Below are positions 19,148-27,495 of a DNA stretch of 64,000 nt, one piece after another (position 1 is the stretch's first letter; the number at the start of each line of letters is the position of its first letter). The stretch comes from ZC4RG35 sp964571765 (lineage in GTDB: Bacteria > Actinomycetota > Acidimicrobiia > Spongiisociales > ZC4RG35). The notes beneath the pieces were generated by a model that did no database searches, had not been told where the DNA came from, and saw nothing but the letters and a program-made list of their open reading frames with translations. The stretch spans positions 62,001-126,000 of the forward strand of contig CAZNDH010000003.1 of assembly GCA_964571765.1 (NCBI GenBank), written 5' to 3'. Position numbers and translations under genes: made by a program.

Positions 19148-20295
19148 CCAGCTATCGGGAGCTGGTCGAGGCGGCCCGGAGCCGGATCGGTGAACTCACT
19201 CCCGATGAGGTGGCGGCGGACCTGGGTGGGCTCATCGTCATCGATGTCCGCGAACCCGACGAGCATCTTCAGGGAACCATCCCCGGGGCCCTGCTTCTCC
19301 CCCGCGGTCTGCTGGAGAGGGACATCGCCGCGGTGGCCCTCGATCGCTCGAGGCAGTTGGTCCTGTACTGCGCTGGAGGGTCCCGCTCCGCCCTGGCCGC
19401 GGCGACCCTCCAGGACATGGGATATGCGGCGGTGTCGATGCGCGGAGGCTTCGATGCGTGGAAGCGGGGGGGCCATCCCTGGGCGGGCCCCCAGGGCCTC
19501 ACCGTCGAGCAGAAGGGAAGATACGCCCGTCACCTCCGTCTCCCCGAGGTGGGAGAGGCCGGGCAAGTCCGGCTCCTCGGCTCGCGGGCCCTCATCGTGG
19601 GCGCCGGGGGACTCGGGTCACCGGCGGCCCTCTATCTGGCGGCAGCGGGGGTGGGAACCATCGGAGTGGTCGACGACGACCTGGTCGATCAGACCAATCT
19701 CCAGCGCCAGGTGCTCCACAATGTCGACCGTGTGGGGACCCCAAAGGTGGACTCGGCCCGGGAGACAATCCTCGCTCTCAACCCCGACGTCAAAGTGGAG
19801 CCCCACCGCCTTCGACTCACCGCGGGGAACGCCCTCGCGGTAATGGCCGGATATGACGTGGTGATCGACGGTGGCGACAACTTCCCCACCCGTTATCTGG
19901 TCAACGACGCCAGCATCCACCTCAGGGTGCCGGTGGTCCACGGCTCGATCTTCCGCTTCGAAGGCCAGGTGACGGTGTTCCGACCGGGCGAGGGACCCTG
20001 CTATCGGTGTCTCCATCCCCTACCTCCCGACCCGGGCATGGCGCCTTCCTGTGCCGACGCCGGAGTGCTCGGAGTGCTCCCCGGTGTCATCGGCTCGATC
20101 CAGGCCATGGAGGCGATCAAGGTGCTCCTCGGGATCGGGGACACCCTCACCGGCCGGCTCCTGGTCTACGACGCTCTCGACGAGGAGTTCACCGTGCTCA
20201 CCGTGGCCCCCGATCCGGCATGTGCCGCCTGCTCCGACCGATCGCGCCCACCGGCCGTGGTGGACTACGACGACTTCTGTCGCCCGATTGTCTGA
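19144..20295 (+). CDS. Rhodanese-ThiF/MoeB fusion, sulfur-carrier adenylyltransferase
   Basis: A 383-residue fusion. Residues 1-115 are a rhodanese domain with active-site C76 in the loop CAGGSR. Residues 120-383 are an E1-like ThiF/MoeB domain with nucleotide loop GAGGLGSP near 153, a conserved Cys in CADAGVLG, and zinc ligands C286, C289, C360, C363. Such proteins adenylate the C-terminal glycine of a ubiquitin-like sulfur carrier and load sulfur on it. In mycobacterial MoeZ the rhodanese follows the ThiF domain; here it comes first, as in some proteobacterial MoeB proteins. The GTG start overlaps the aceE stop. A JAMM peptidase follows with overlap, so a sulfur-carrier cycle for cysteine, thiamine or molybdopterin is likely; no carrier gene is present locally. 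Confidence 0.88.
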   Translation: MTSYRELVEAARSRIGELTPDEVAADLGGLIVIDVREPDEHLQGTIPGALLLPRGLLERDIAAVALDRSRQLVLYCAGGSRSALAAATLQDMGYAAVSMRGGFDAWKRGGHPWAGPQGLTVEQKGRYARHLRLPEVGEAGQVRLLGSRALIVGAGGLGSPAALYLAAAGVGTIGVVDDDLVDQTNLQRQVLHNVDRVGTPKVDSARETILALNPDVKVEPHRLRLTAGNALAVMAGYDVVIDGGDNFPTRYLVNDASIHLRVPVVHGSIFRFEGQVTVFRPGEGPCYRCLHPLPPDPGMAPSCADAGVLGVLPGVIGSIQAMEAIKVLLGIGDTLTGRLLVYDALDEEFTVLTVAPDPACAACSDRSRPPAVVDYDDFCRPIV

Positions 20296-20689
20296 GACCA
20301 TCGCCATCCCCCGTCTCCTCTACGATGAGATCATCGACCACTGCCTGGTGGCGATGCCCGAGGAAGGCTGTGGCCTGCTCGGCGTGGCTGACGGGACGGT
20401 GACCCGGGTCTACCCGACGGCCAACGCCGACCGGTCTCCGTCCTCTTACACCGTCCCCCCCGAGGAGCACTACCAGGCCCTGGTCGACGCCGAGGCCCGC
20501 GGGCTCGAGCTCGGAGGGGTCTTCCATTCCCACCCAGGGGGTGACACCCGGCCCTCCCGGCGTGACCTCGACCATGCCCTCGACCCCACCTGGGTCCACC
20601 TCATCGTGGCCCCGGCGTCCGACCCAGAGCTCAGGGGGTGGTCCATCCGTGAGGGGCGGGCCGCAGAGTTGTCGATCCGGATCGATTGA
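20288..20689 (+). CDS. JAMM/MPN+ metalloprotease, Mec-like
   Basis: A 133-residue stand-alone JAMM domain. The zinc motif is complete: E26 (PEEGCG), H80-S-H82-P, S90 and D93. In Mycobacterium tuberculosis the homologue Mec cleaves cysteine from the sulfur carrier CysO after CysM adds it. The pairing with the upstream rhodanese-ThiF gene fits such a role. No ATG lies before the conserved domain; the best start is TTG at 20288, overlapping the previous gene by 8 bases. A later ATG at codon 23 would delete the first helix. No cysO or cysM homologue is in the window. Confidence 0.86.
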   Translation: MSETIAIPRLLYDEIIDHCLVAMPEEGCGLLGVADGTVTRVYPTANADRSPSSYTVPPEEHYQALVDAEARGLELGGVFHSHPGGDTRPSRRDLDHALDPTWVHLIVAPASDPELRGWSIREGRAAELSIRID

Positions 20690-20718
20690 TGCCGTCCCGC
20701 CCCACGACGCAGGGCCCC

Positions 20719-21276
20719 TCAGCCACCTCGTCGGAAGAGCCGCTTGATCGCGGTCCACAGCGAGCTGAAGAACAGAGACAGACCTCTCACCTCGCCTGCG
20801 GTTATCGAGGAGGCCTCCTCCTCGGTGGCCGCGCCCAGCTTGGCCTCGAGACAGGAGACGAACTCTTCGATTAGACGCTTCGACATCTCGTTGATCAGCC
20901 CGGTCCTACCGAACTGGGCAGCCGGGCCGGAGAGGGTGATATCGGCGTCGACGATCACCTTGGCGGAGCCGGGGTCGGCGGCTGCCACGGTGTAGTCCAC
21001 CTTGACCTGGCCCCGTGACCCACCCTTCTTGTCGACCCCCTTGCCCTCTATCCGGGCTCGGTGGGCACCGGGGTCGGGAGTGATGGTGGCGGTCCCCTCG
21101 AATGCGGCGGTCATCGGGCCCAGCCTCATCGACAGCCTGCCCTGATAGGAGCCGTCTTCGGTCGTGCCGAGGACCTCGGCCCCGGGGAGGCATCCGGCGA
21201 CTGTGGGGACGTCTTGGAACATGTGCCACACCGTTTCCACCGGCTTGGCCACAACGAACTCCTGGATGATCTTCAT
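20719..21276 (-). CDS. CoxG-like SRPBCC (START-fold) protein
   Basis: A 185-residue protein with an N-terminal SRPBCC domain of the CO dehydrogenase subunit G family: it begins MKIIQEFVVAKPVETVW and contains FQDVPTVAGCLPGAE and GTATITPD. The last 40 residues are a separate amphipathic or membrane-associating tail (SLFFSSLWTAIKRLFRR). CoxG proteins are membrane-linked and aid maturation of molybdenum hydroxylases. There are no coxSML genes nearby, but a MogA/MoaB gene follows on the same strand, a loose molybdenum link. The ATG has an AGGAG five bases upstream. Confidence 0.82.
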   Translation of the reverse strand: MKIIQEFVVAKPVETVWHMFQDVPTVAGCLPGAEVLGTTEDGSYQGRLSMRLGPMTAAFEGTATITPDPGAHRARIEGKGVDKKGGSRGQVKVDYTVAAADPGSAKVIVDADITLSGPAAQFGRTGLINEMSKRLIEEFVSCLEAKLGAATEEEASSITAGEVRGLSLFFSSLWTAIKRLFRRGG

Positions 21277-21336
21277 GGTGCTCCTGGGCTCCCACGCAGG
21301 GATGCCAGAGGGTAGCGAGGTGGAGGGCGATGGGCT

Positions 21337-21816
21337 TCAGTGGTGGTCGGTGTCCCCGACGAGGAGGCGAAGGGCGTGGGGGATCACCTCGATCACCGCC
21401 TCCAGGCTCTCGGTGGCCCCCCGGGGGGATCCCGGCAGGTTGACCACCAGCGTGGAGCCGACAGCCCCGGCTCGCGCCCTGCTGAGCGCGGCAAGAGGGG
21501 TGTGTCCGATGCCTTCTGTCATCATCAGGTGGACCAGGCCCGGGGCATCACGCTCGATGACCTCGGCAGTTGCCTCGGGGGTGACGTCACGTGGCCCCAG
21601 CCCGGTGCCACCAGTGGTTACCACCAGGGACCCGGTCACCGCTGCCGATCGAATCGCCTCGGCGATCCGCCCCTTCTCGTCGGGGACCACCACTCGGGCC
21701 ACCTCGAACCCGGCACCATCGAGTATGGCTTCGACCGCGGCCCCGGACAGGTCCTCCCTCTCTCCTGCGGTCACCCCGTCACTGACGGTGATCACCGTGG
21801 CCGACGTCAGGCTCAC
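21337..21816 (-). CDS. mog: Molybdopterin adenylyltransferase-like protein (MogA/MoaB family)
   Basis: A 159-residue MogA/MoaB-family protein which, in its active members, adenylates molybdopterin before metal insertion. The signature TTGGTGLGPRDVTPEAT is intact, followed by PGLVHLMM and the C-terminal LPGSPRGATESLEAV segment. The start is GTG at 21816, overlapping the stop of the upstream membrane-protein gene (GTGA); the much longer frame running further upstream is a composition artefact. Whether it is Mog or MoaB cannot be settled by sequence reading. Confidence 0.9.
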   Translation of the reverse strand: MSLTSATVITVSDGVTAGEREDLSGAAVEAILDGAGFEVARVVVPDEKGRIAEAIRSAAVTGSLVVTTGGTGLGPRDVTPEATAEVIERDAPGLVHLMMTEGIGHTPLAALSRARAGAVGSTLVVNLPGSPRGATESLEAVIEVIPHALRLLVGDTDHH

Positions 21817-22652
21817 CCCCAGACCCTCGGGTCGACCGCTACCCCTCCCCGGAGGACGAGGAGATGGAAGAGAAGGGTGGCCACCAGGAAGACGGCCAGC
21901 CCCAATGGCCAGGGTGTGACCCGGTCTTCCTCGGGGCCCACGATCGTGGTCGTGCCAGGGGCCGCGGCCAGGGTTACCAGGAACATGACCGCGATCAAAG
22001 GCAGGGAGGGGATGACCCGGCTTTCCGAGTCTGGGAGGAAGAAGGGTATGGAGAGGAACACCGAGGCCACCACCGGGACCACGCAGATCCACAGTGCAAA
22101 GTTGAACCTGCGCCGGGCATTGGCTACCAGACGGCGATTCGGGGTGAAGGCGAGGAAGGCCGCTGCCGCCGACAGCGCAACCAGGAGAAGTCCGACGGCA
22201 CCGCCGGCGGCGATCACCACGTCGAGTCCGGGTGGGGCATCCAGGGTGGCGAAGGCCCTGCTGAGTGGGCTGTCGATGTCGAAGGGCAATATCAGGGCCT
22301 GGGTCATCGCCTGCCGGAGTAGGTGGAGCACTGTCCACAAGAAGATCAGTCGGGGCACACCATGGCCTCTCTGGGTGGGATAGGCGAAGAGGGACAGGAA
22401 GCCGACGATGAGGCACAGGGCGAAACCCCCCGCCAGTGCCAGGTCGTTGGCGCCGGTGAACTCAGTCCGATTGTTGAAGACCACCGCGTCCCCACCGAGG
22501 ATCTCGGCGAGGAGCCCGATGCCGAGATGGTCGACGAAATGGGCGATGAGGATGCCCAGTGTCGAGCCCAGCACCGAGGCGAGGACCAAGCTGGTTCCGA
22601 TGGTGTCGATCGCCCTGGGTGCCGTCTCGGAGGTGGAGACTTCACCGGTCAC
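21813..22652 (-). CDS. Polytopic membrane protein of unknown function
   Basis: A 279-residue protein with about seven hydrophobic helices (near residues 20-40, 72-92, 100-118, 144-170, 185-205, 215-235 and 250-268). Polar connectors include YPTQRGHGVPR and PNRRLVANARRRFN. No transporter or enzyme motif is recognisable. The start is GTG at 22652. It overlaps the downstream mog gene by GTGA, so the two are translated together, but a functional link is unproven. Confidence 0.72.
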   Translation of the reverse strand: MTGEVSTSETAPRAIDTIGTSLVLASVLGSTLGILIAHFVDHLGIGLLAEILGGDAVVFNNRTEFTGANDLALAGGFALCLIVGFLSLFAYPTQRGHGVPRLIFLWTVLHLLRQAMTQALILPFDIDSPLSRAFATLDAPPGLDVVIAAGGAVGLLLVALSAAAAFLAFTPNRRLVANARRRFNFALWICVVPVVASVFLSIPFFLPDSESRVIPSLPLIAVMFLVTLAAAPGTTTIVGPEEDRVTPWPLGLAVFLVATLLFHLLVLRGGVAVDPRVWG

Positions 22653-22727
22653 TGGGTGAGATCCTAAACGACAAGGGGTGGAGATCCAGGTTGATGTCGC
22701 AGACCGCGGCGAGACTCGCCTCGGGCC

Positions 22728-23348
22728 TCAGTGGGCGTGGCTGTTGCTGTAGTAGGGGTTGTCGCCCGAGGCATGATCGGTGACGTCGACCACTCCGGTG
22801 AGCTCGTCGACAGCGTCGAGCAGGGCACGCTCGATGCCCTGCCGCAAGGTCACCTGAGCCATCCCACATCCCTGGCACCCTCCATGGAGCCTGAGGTAGG
22901 CCACGGTGCCGTCTACCGAGACCAGCTCGGCGGCACCGCCGTGCCCGGCGATCGCCGGGTTGATCTGCTCGGCCAGGAATTGCTCGACCTGCTCGGCCAG
23001 AGGCCCGGAGAGGTCGCCGAGGGCACCGGTAGGGATCGAGGGGGAAACAGGAGTGTTGGGGTTGTTCATCGCCAGGCCCGACGCGGTGAGCTCCAGTGAG
23101 GCCCCGTCGAGCTTCTCCACGTCGCCGGCGGGGAAGATCACCGCCAGCTCGCGATGACGTTCGAGGAGCCAGTCGGCCTCCTGCTCGGACAGGGGGACGA
23201 AGGCCAGCTCGTAGGTGAACTGAGGGCCATGGACCCCGTCCACCTCTATTGACAGGGCGTACTCCTCGTCTCCGGGCTCGCTGTCGCGCAATCCGACGAT
23301 CACGTCGAGGGCTTCTGGGGTGATGGTGAGAACTCGGAGATCAGACAT
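22728..23348 (-). CDS. nfuA: NfuA-like Fe-S scaffold/carrier protein
   Basis: A 206-residue two-domain Fe-S carrier. Residues 1-95 resemble the degenerate A-type (HesB-like) domain of NfuA, lacking cysteines. Residues 115-185 form the NifU C-terminal domain with C158-x-x-C161 (GGCQGCGMA), the ligands that hold a 4Fe-4S cluster between two monomers. The tail is histidine-containing (YYSNSHAH). ATG at 23348 is chosen over TTG at 23354. It is divergent from thiN across about 135 bases. The window encodes several Fe-S nucleases that need such clusters, though no direct link is shown. Confidence 0.87.
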   Translation of the reverse strand: MSDLRVLTITPEALDVIVGLRDSEPGDEEYALSIEVDGVHGPQFTYELAFVPLSEQEADWLLERHRELAVIFPAGDVEKLDGASLELTASGLAMNNPNTPVSPSIPTGALGDLSGPLAEQVEQFLAEQINPAIAGHGGAAELVSVDGTVAYLRLHGGCQGCGMAQVTLRQGIERALLDAVDELTGVVDVTDHASGDNPYYSNSHAH

Positions 23349-23442
23349 CTGCAAGGATGGTAACCCCCACCGGATCTATCGTATGCCCTACCTCGATCAC
23401 CACACCTACTGCCGATCCCTCCATCTCCACTCGAGGGTGAGC

Positions 23443-23468
23443 TCTTACCCAACTATTCGCGCGTAAGA
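23443..23468. repeat. Inverted repeat TCTTAC-N14-GTAAGA upstream of thiN
   Basis: A perfect 6-base inverted repeat with 14 bases between the arms lies 16 bases before the thiN ATG, in one of the larger and more AT-rich gaps of the window (23349-23484, between nfuA and thiN). It could be an operator for the divergent promoters or a chance palindrome. No TPP riboswitch consensus is visible in this gap. Confidence 0.3.
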
Positions 23469-23484
23469 CGATTTTGTCATTCAC

Positions 23485-24111
23485 ATGGCCACGGTGATCC
23501 TCTACACAGCCGAAGAGCCACCCCCGGTCGAAGTGGTGGACGATCTCCCCGACGCCGACCTGGTGGTGGCCGCCGACGGTGGGTACCGGGTAGCGCAAGC
23601 CCTGGGTCGGCGGGTCGACGTCGTGGTGGGGGACCTCGACTCGGTGACGGCCGAGGAGCTGGACGACCACGTCCTGGTGGAGCGGCACCCCGCCAACAAG
23701 GACTCGACCGACCTCGAGCTGGCTCTGGAACTTGTGCTGCGTGACACCCCCAACCGGGTGGTGGTGGTCGGAGGATCGGGGGGCCGGCTCGATCACGAGC
23801 TTGCACTCGCCGGGCTGCTCTGCTCCCCGAGATGGTACGCCATCGAGGAGATCGACTGGATCTCGGGACGGGGACGGGCGTACGTGGTGCGGGGAGCCCG
23901 CCAACTGCACGGTGACGTTGGGGCGACGGTGAGCCTGATCGCGATGGGTGGAGAGGCAGGAGAGGTCCACACCCGGGGCATGAAATGGCAGCTGGCCGGA
24001 GAGAGCATTCCCTCGGGGGCAACCCTCGGGGTCTCAAACGTCCTGACGGCGCCGGTGATCGAGGTCGTCGTCGGCTCGGGATGCCTGCTGGCGGTGTTCC
24101 CCGAGGGCTGA
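23485..24111 (+). CDS. thiN: Thiamine pyrophosphokinase
   Basis: A 208-residue enzyme that converts thiamine to thiamine diphosphate. Diagnostic blocks are AADGGYRVA, the metal/ATP motif VVGDLDSV, NKDSTDLELAL and GGSGGRLDHELA, with the substrate-binding C-terminal domain ending in GCLLAVF. The ATG has no clear ribosome-binding site and follows a short AT-rich region, so the mRNA may be leaderless. Thiamine diphosphate is the cofactor of AceE and MenD, both encoded in this window. The stop codon abuts the stop of the opposing pckA gene. Confidence 0.92.
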   Translation: MATVILYTAEEPPPVEVVDDLPDADLVVAADGGYRVAQALGRRVDVVVGDLDSVTAEELDDHVLVERHPANKDSTDLELALELVLRDTPNRVVVVGGSGGRLDHELALAGLLCSPRWYAIEEIDWISGRGRAYVVRGARQLHGDVGATVSLIAMGGEAGEVHTRGMKWQLAGESIPSGATLGVSNVLTAPVIEVVVGSGCLLAVFPEG

Positions 24112-25656
24112 TCAGCCTCCGAGGCCGGTGGTGATCGAAGGGTCGAGGGCGGGATAACCCGTCAGGTACTCGGCCCGCTCCTTCTTCAGCCGGGCTACCA
24201 CCCCCTCATACTCCGATTGACGGCCGGTGCGGGCGTAGTAGCCCCGGGGATCGAGGATGTCGGGGTCGTCTACACCTTGGACCGCGGTCGCCACCTCGTA
24301 ACCGAAGTCGGGGTCTGTCAACCATTCGATCGTCCCCTCGACTATCCCTTGTACGATCGCCGAGGAGTCGGAGATCGACACCTTCTTCGACCCCTCTCCC
24401 TCACCTCCGATGCGGCCGGTGTTGAGCACAAAGGCCTCGAGGGAGGGAACCGAGTCGATGAGCTCGAGTACCCGATTGCCCTGAAGGGCGTCGTCGTCGA
24501 AGAAGAACGGGTTGGTACCGGGCACGCGAAGGCTCTTGCCTGCCTCCGCAGCCCCGCCGGCTGAGGTTCCCTTGGTCTCCCCCAGCATGAAGTAGGCGGC
24601 AATCTGCTCGCGACCCAGCCGGGCCACCGCCGGGATGACGTGGTCGGACCGGTTGAGGATGAGAAGGTAGCGGGCCGGTGGCACCGCCCCAGGATCACGA
24701 TGACGAATGTTGGCCATGGGGAAGGTGCAACGGCCGTTGGCCGTGTACCCGGTGTCGAAGAAGTCCACCCTTCCGTTTTCGTCGACCGAGACATTCTCCA
24801 GCCAGGCATCGGGCCGGGTTGTCCCCCCATAGATCGTCGGCTCCTCTACCGGGTCGAGCCCAAAGGTCTTGGCGAAGCACCCCGCCTCGGTGGTGTGCAC
24901 CTCGCCACCGGGCATCAGGGCGACGAAGTCGTCCTGCACCGGAAGCGAGCCCAGCTGCTGACGGAAGGTGGTGGTGGTCTTGCCGGTGCCGGAGAGGCCG
25001 ATGATGAGCATCGACTCCTCCTCCCCGCTCCGGGTCACCTCGGCAGGGAAGGTCTTGAGCCCGGCGTGCAGGGCCAGGCCACCCTTGTCGAAGACCAGGC
25101 GGTTCCACATCCTGAGACCTCCCATCTTCGACTCGCCGAAGTAGTCAGACCCGAGGACTCGGGTCACCCACCTGTCGAGGTCGACTGTGATCAGACGATC
25201 ATCGGGCTTTCCCGGAGCGGGCAGTCCGGGGGTGTATATCACCGTGAGCTGAGGGCTCCACTCCTCGTCGGGGGGGAAGTAGAGCTGGGACTGCATGGCG
25301 GCGATGTTGGGCTGGGTGGCTTCGATGTAGAGCCGGCACCCGGTTCGGTAGCCGTGGTCGGGGCCGATGTAGCCCTCGATGAGCAGCATGTCGCGCCCGG
25401 CGATGTACTGGTCCTGACGAGAAGCCCAATGGGCGGCCTCCCTCGAGGAGATCCGGTTCTGGCCGATCTCCTGGTCGGAGACGAAAAAGGTAGACCGGCT
25501 CAGCCGTGCGGTGACGTCCGCCCGGTAGTTGAGGTTGCCGAACTCGGTGAGGGTGACACGCTCCCGGTCGGCCAGCGCCATCTCACGCAACATATCGTGA
25601 CCCGGGTTGGTCACCACCGCCCGGGCGCCGGGTAGCTCGAAGGTGTCGATCGTCAC
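24112..25656 (-). CDS. pckA: Phosphoenolpyruvate carboxykinase (ATP), divergent
   Basis: A 514-residue protein related to ATP-dependent PEP carboxykinase, which forms PEP from oxaloacetate. The nucleotide-binding kinase-1a loop GLSGTGKTTTT is near residue 222. Downstream, GCFAKTFGLDPVEEPTIYGG, LENVSVDENGRVDFFDTGYT and the RIGGEGEGSKK region align with the family. Differences are striking: the usual TGRSPKDK substrate motif and the ENTR motif (here ANGR) are not recognisable. It may be a divergent clade with the same activity or an altered one. Start is GTG with GAGGGA directly upstream. Most actinobacteria use the unrelated GTP enzyme. Confidence 0.78.
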   Translation of the reverse strand: MTIDTFELPGARAVVTNPGHDMLREMALADRERVTLTEFGNLNYRADVTARLSRSTFFVSDQEIGQNRISSREAAHWASRQDQYIAGRDMLLIEGYIGPDHGYRTGCRLYIEATQPNIAAMQSQLYFPPDEEWSPQLTVIYTPGLPAPGKPDDRLITVDLDRWVTRVLGSDYFGESKMGGLRMWNRLVFDKGGLALHAGLKTFPAEVTRSGEEESMLIIGLSGTGKTTTTFRQQLGSLPVQDDFVALMPGGEVHTTEAGCFAKTFGLDPVEEPTIYGGTTRPDAWLENVSVDENGRVDFFDTGYTANGRCTFPMANIRHRDPGAVPPARYLLILNRSDHVIPAVARLGREQIAAYFMLGETKGTSAGGAAEAGKSLRVPGTNPFFFDDDALQGNRVLELIDSVPSLEAFVLNTGRIGGEGEGSKKVSISDSSAIVQGIVEGTIEWLTDPDFGYEVATAVQGVDDPDILDPRGYYARTGRQSEYEGVVARLKKERAEYLTGYPALDPSITTGLGG

Positions 25657-25704
25657 TCCCTCACACAGGATTGTGCCGGGAGGGTAATCCTGCCGGGAGG
25701 GAAC

Positions 25705-26652
25705 TCAGCCGCTGGTGACTTCCGCCGCCATCTCCTCACCCCGGAGTGCCGCCGCCAGGTTGGCGACCGCCATAGCCGCCATCGCCCGTCTCGTCGAAAC
25801 CGAGGCGCTGGCGATGTGTGGCGTGACCAGGCAGTTTGCCAGAGTGAGGAGAGCGTGATCGGCGGGCAAAGGCTCCGGGTCGGTGACGTCGAGCCCAGCA
25901 CCGGCGAGGGCTCCCTCGCCCAGGGCTTCGACCAGGTCGGCGGTCACCACCAGCGGACCCCGGGCCACGTTCACCAGGTAGGAGTCGGAACCAATCAGTT
26001 CCAGACTCCTCCTGTCGATCATGCCCCTCGTCTCCGTGGTGAGCGGAGCGCTGAGCACCACCACGTCGGCAGTCTCCAGTAAGGCGTCGACGGCCAGCCT
26101 CCGGTATGGAACCGGCTTGGCCGCGGGGGAGGCGTACACCACCTCCATGTCGAACCCGAGCGCCCTCCGCGCGATCGCCGAGCCCACCCGACCCATGCCG
26201 ACCACCCCGAGAACGCGACCGTGCAGGTCTCCACCGGCCATCCAGAACGGGGCCCACGGGCCCCACCCACCCGCCCGGACAACACGGTCACCCTCGACCA
26301 CCCTGCGGACTACCGCTGCGATCAGGGCAAAGGCGGTGTCGGCCACCGTCTCGGTGAGCACCCCAGGGGTATGGCCGACCCTGACCCCCCGGCGACGACA
26401 GGCCATGAGGTCGATGTTGTCCACGCCCACCGCCATCTGCGACACGACTTCGAGTCGTCCTCCGGCCTCGATGAGAGCGTTGTCGATCCGGTCGGTGAGC
26501 ATGCTGAGCAGTCCCCGGGCCCCAGCCACTTCGGCAACCATCTCCTCATGGGGCATAGGCCGGTCGCCCTCCCACACCGAGACCGCCCCCAGCTGGTGGA
26601 GTGGCTCGAGAATGTCGGTGGGAAGGGAGCGGGTGACCAGGATGTTGGACAT
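25705..26652 (-). CDS. D-isomer-specific 2-hydroxyacid dehydrogenase
   Basis: A 315-residue NAD-dependent dehydrogenase of the glyoxylate/hydroxypyruvate reductase type. It has an N-terminal substrate domain (GVDNIDLMA), the Rossmann loop GVVGMGRVGSA near residue 150, and the catalytic triad Arg in NVARGPLV, Glu in DVTDPEPLP and His in TPHIASAS. The substrate could be glyoxylate, hydroxypyruvate or another 2-keto acid; there is no ACT domain, so it is not a full-length SerA. A reductase forming D-glycerate would supply the acceptor of the mannosylglycerate synthase 35 kb away, but that is speculation. Divergent from the L,D-transpeptidase with a 48-base gap. Confidence 0.9.
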   Translation of the reverse strand: MSNILVTRSLPTDILEPLHQLGAVSVWEGDRPMPHEEMVAEVAGARGLLSMLTDRIDNALIEAGGRLEVVSQMAVGVDNIDLMACRRRGVRVGHTPGVLTETVADTAFALIAAVVRRVVEGDRVVRAGGWGPWAPFWMAGGDLHGRVLGVVGMGRVGSAIARRALGFDMEVVYASPAAKPVPYRRLAVDALLETADVVVLSAPLTTETRGMIDRRSLELIGSDSYLVNVARGPLVVTADLVEALGEGALAGAGLDVTDPEPLPADHALLTLANCLVTPHIASASVSTRRAMAAMAVANLAAALRGEEMAAEVTSG

Positions 26653-26700
26653 GAGACGAGGCTAAACGCCTCGCCGCAGCCCGCCGATACCATCCCTGAT

Positions 26701-27495
26701 ATGGCCGTGTCCCGAAGAGCCCCACTGTGGATGGCGCTGACCCTCCTCGCCGGATGTGCCCAAACCGGCCCGACCTGGGGCGACCACCATCTGGCCACCA
26801 CCACCACCACCACCACTGTGGCGGTGGCCGAATCGACCACCACCCTCCCCGACGATCGCCTGTTCGCGGGGGCCGAGTCTGTCGGGCTCCAGCCTGAGGA
26901 CACTCTGGTGGTGATCACCGGTGACGAGATACCGGTATACCCATCGCCGGGAGCGGATGAGCCCCTGCTGGTCATGCCCAAGGCGACCATCCTGGGCACC
27001 ACCACAGTGCTCGCCGCCACCGGGCCGCCCCACGACGGCTGGGTAGAGGTGATGCTTCCGATGAGACCCAACGGCTCGACCGGCTGGGTACCGGTGGAGG
27101 AGATCCACCTGTACGTGGTCAGCGGAAGGATCCTGGTCGACCTCACCCAGCGGGAGCTGGTCTACTACGTGGGCGGCGAAGAGATGCTGCGCAGCCCGGT
27201 TGCAGTGGGCACCGACCGGAACCCCACCCCCACCGGCACCTTCTTCGTCACCGACAACGTGCGGATCTCCCGGGCGACCGGGCCTTGGGGCCCGGCGGCG
27301 CTCGGCCTCTCTGCTCGATCGGACACCATCACCGAGTTCAATGGAGGCGACGGCATCATCGGGATCCACGGGACCAATCGCCCAGGGTCGATCGGCCATG
27401 CGGCCTCGCTGGGCTGTGTCCGCCTCCCCAACGAGGTGGCCACCCTCCTCCACGAGATGGTTCCCATCGGGACACCGGTGGAGATCAGGGCGTAG
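26701..27495 (+). CDS. L,D-transpeptidase lipoprotein (YkuD domain)
   Basis: A 264-residue exported lipoprotein predicted to cross-link peptidoglycan between diaminopimelate residues. The signal peptide ends in the lipobox LLAGC (C19), followed by a threonine-rich linker encoded by ACC repeats. Residues 55-140 may be an SH3-like module (DEIPVYPSPGADEP and GWVPVEEIHLY). The YkuD domain fills the C-terminus with H223 (IHGTN) and the nucleophile C239 in SLGCVRLPN, close to the usual HxGCVRxxN. Its last 11 bases overlap the end of the opposing hydratase gene. Confidence 0.92.
   Translation: MAVSRRAPLWMALTLLAGCAQTGPTWGDHHLATTTTTTTVAVAESTTTLPDDRLFAGAESVGLQPEDTLVVITGDEIPVYPSPGADEPLLVMPKATILGTTTVLAATGPPHDGWVEVMLPMRPNGSTGWVPVEEIHLYVVSGRILVDLTQRELVYYVGGEEMLRSPVAVGTDRNPTPTGTFFVTDNVRISRATGPWGPAALGLSARSDTITEFNGGDGIIGIHGTNRPGSIGHAASLGCVRLPNEVATLLHEMVPIGTPVEIRA
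26797..26816 (+). repeat. ACC triplet repeat in lipoprotein linker
   Basis: About seven ACC-type triplets in a row encode the poly-threonine linker immediately after the lipobox of the L,D-transpeptidase. A similar triplet tract occurs at 33857-33880 in an unrelated lipoprotein. Confidence 0.8.

Noticed and set aside
23355..23484. TPP riboswitch upstream of thiN
   Set aside because: The conserved CUGAGA and ACCUGAUC-type segments are not present.
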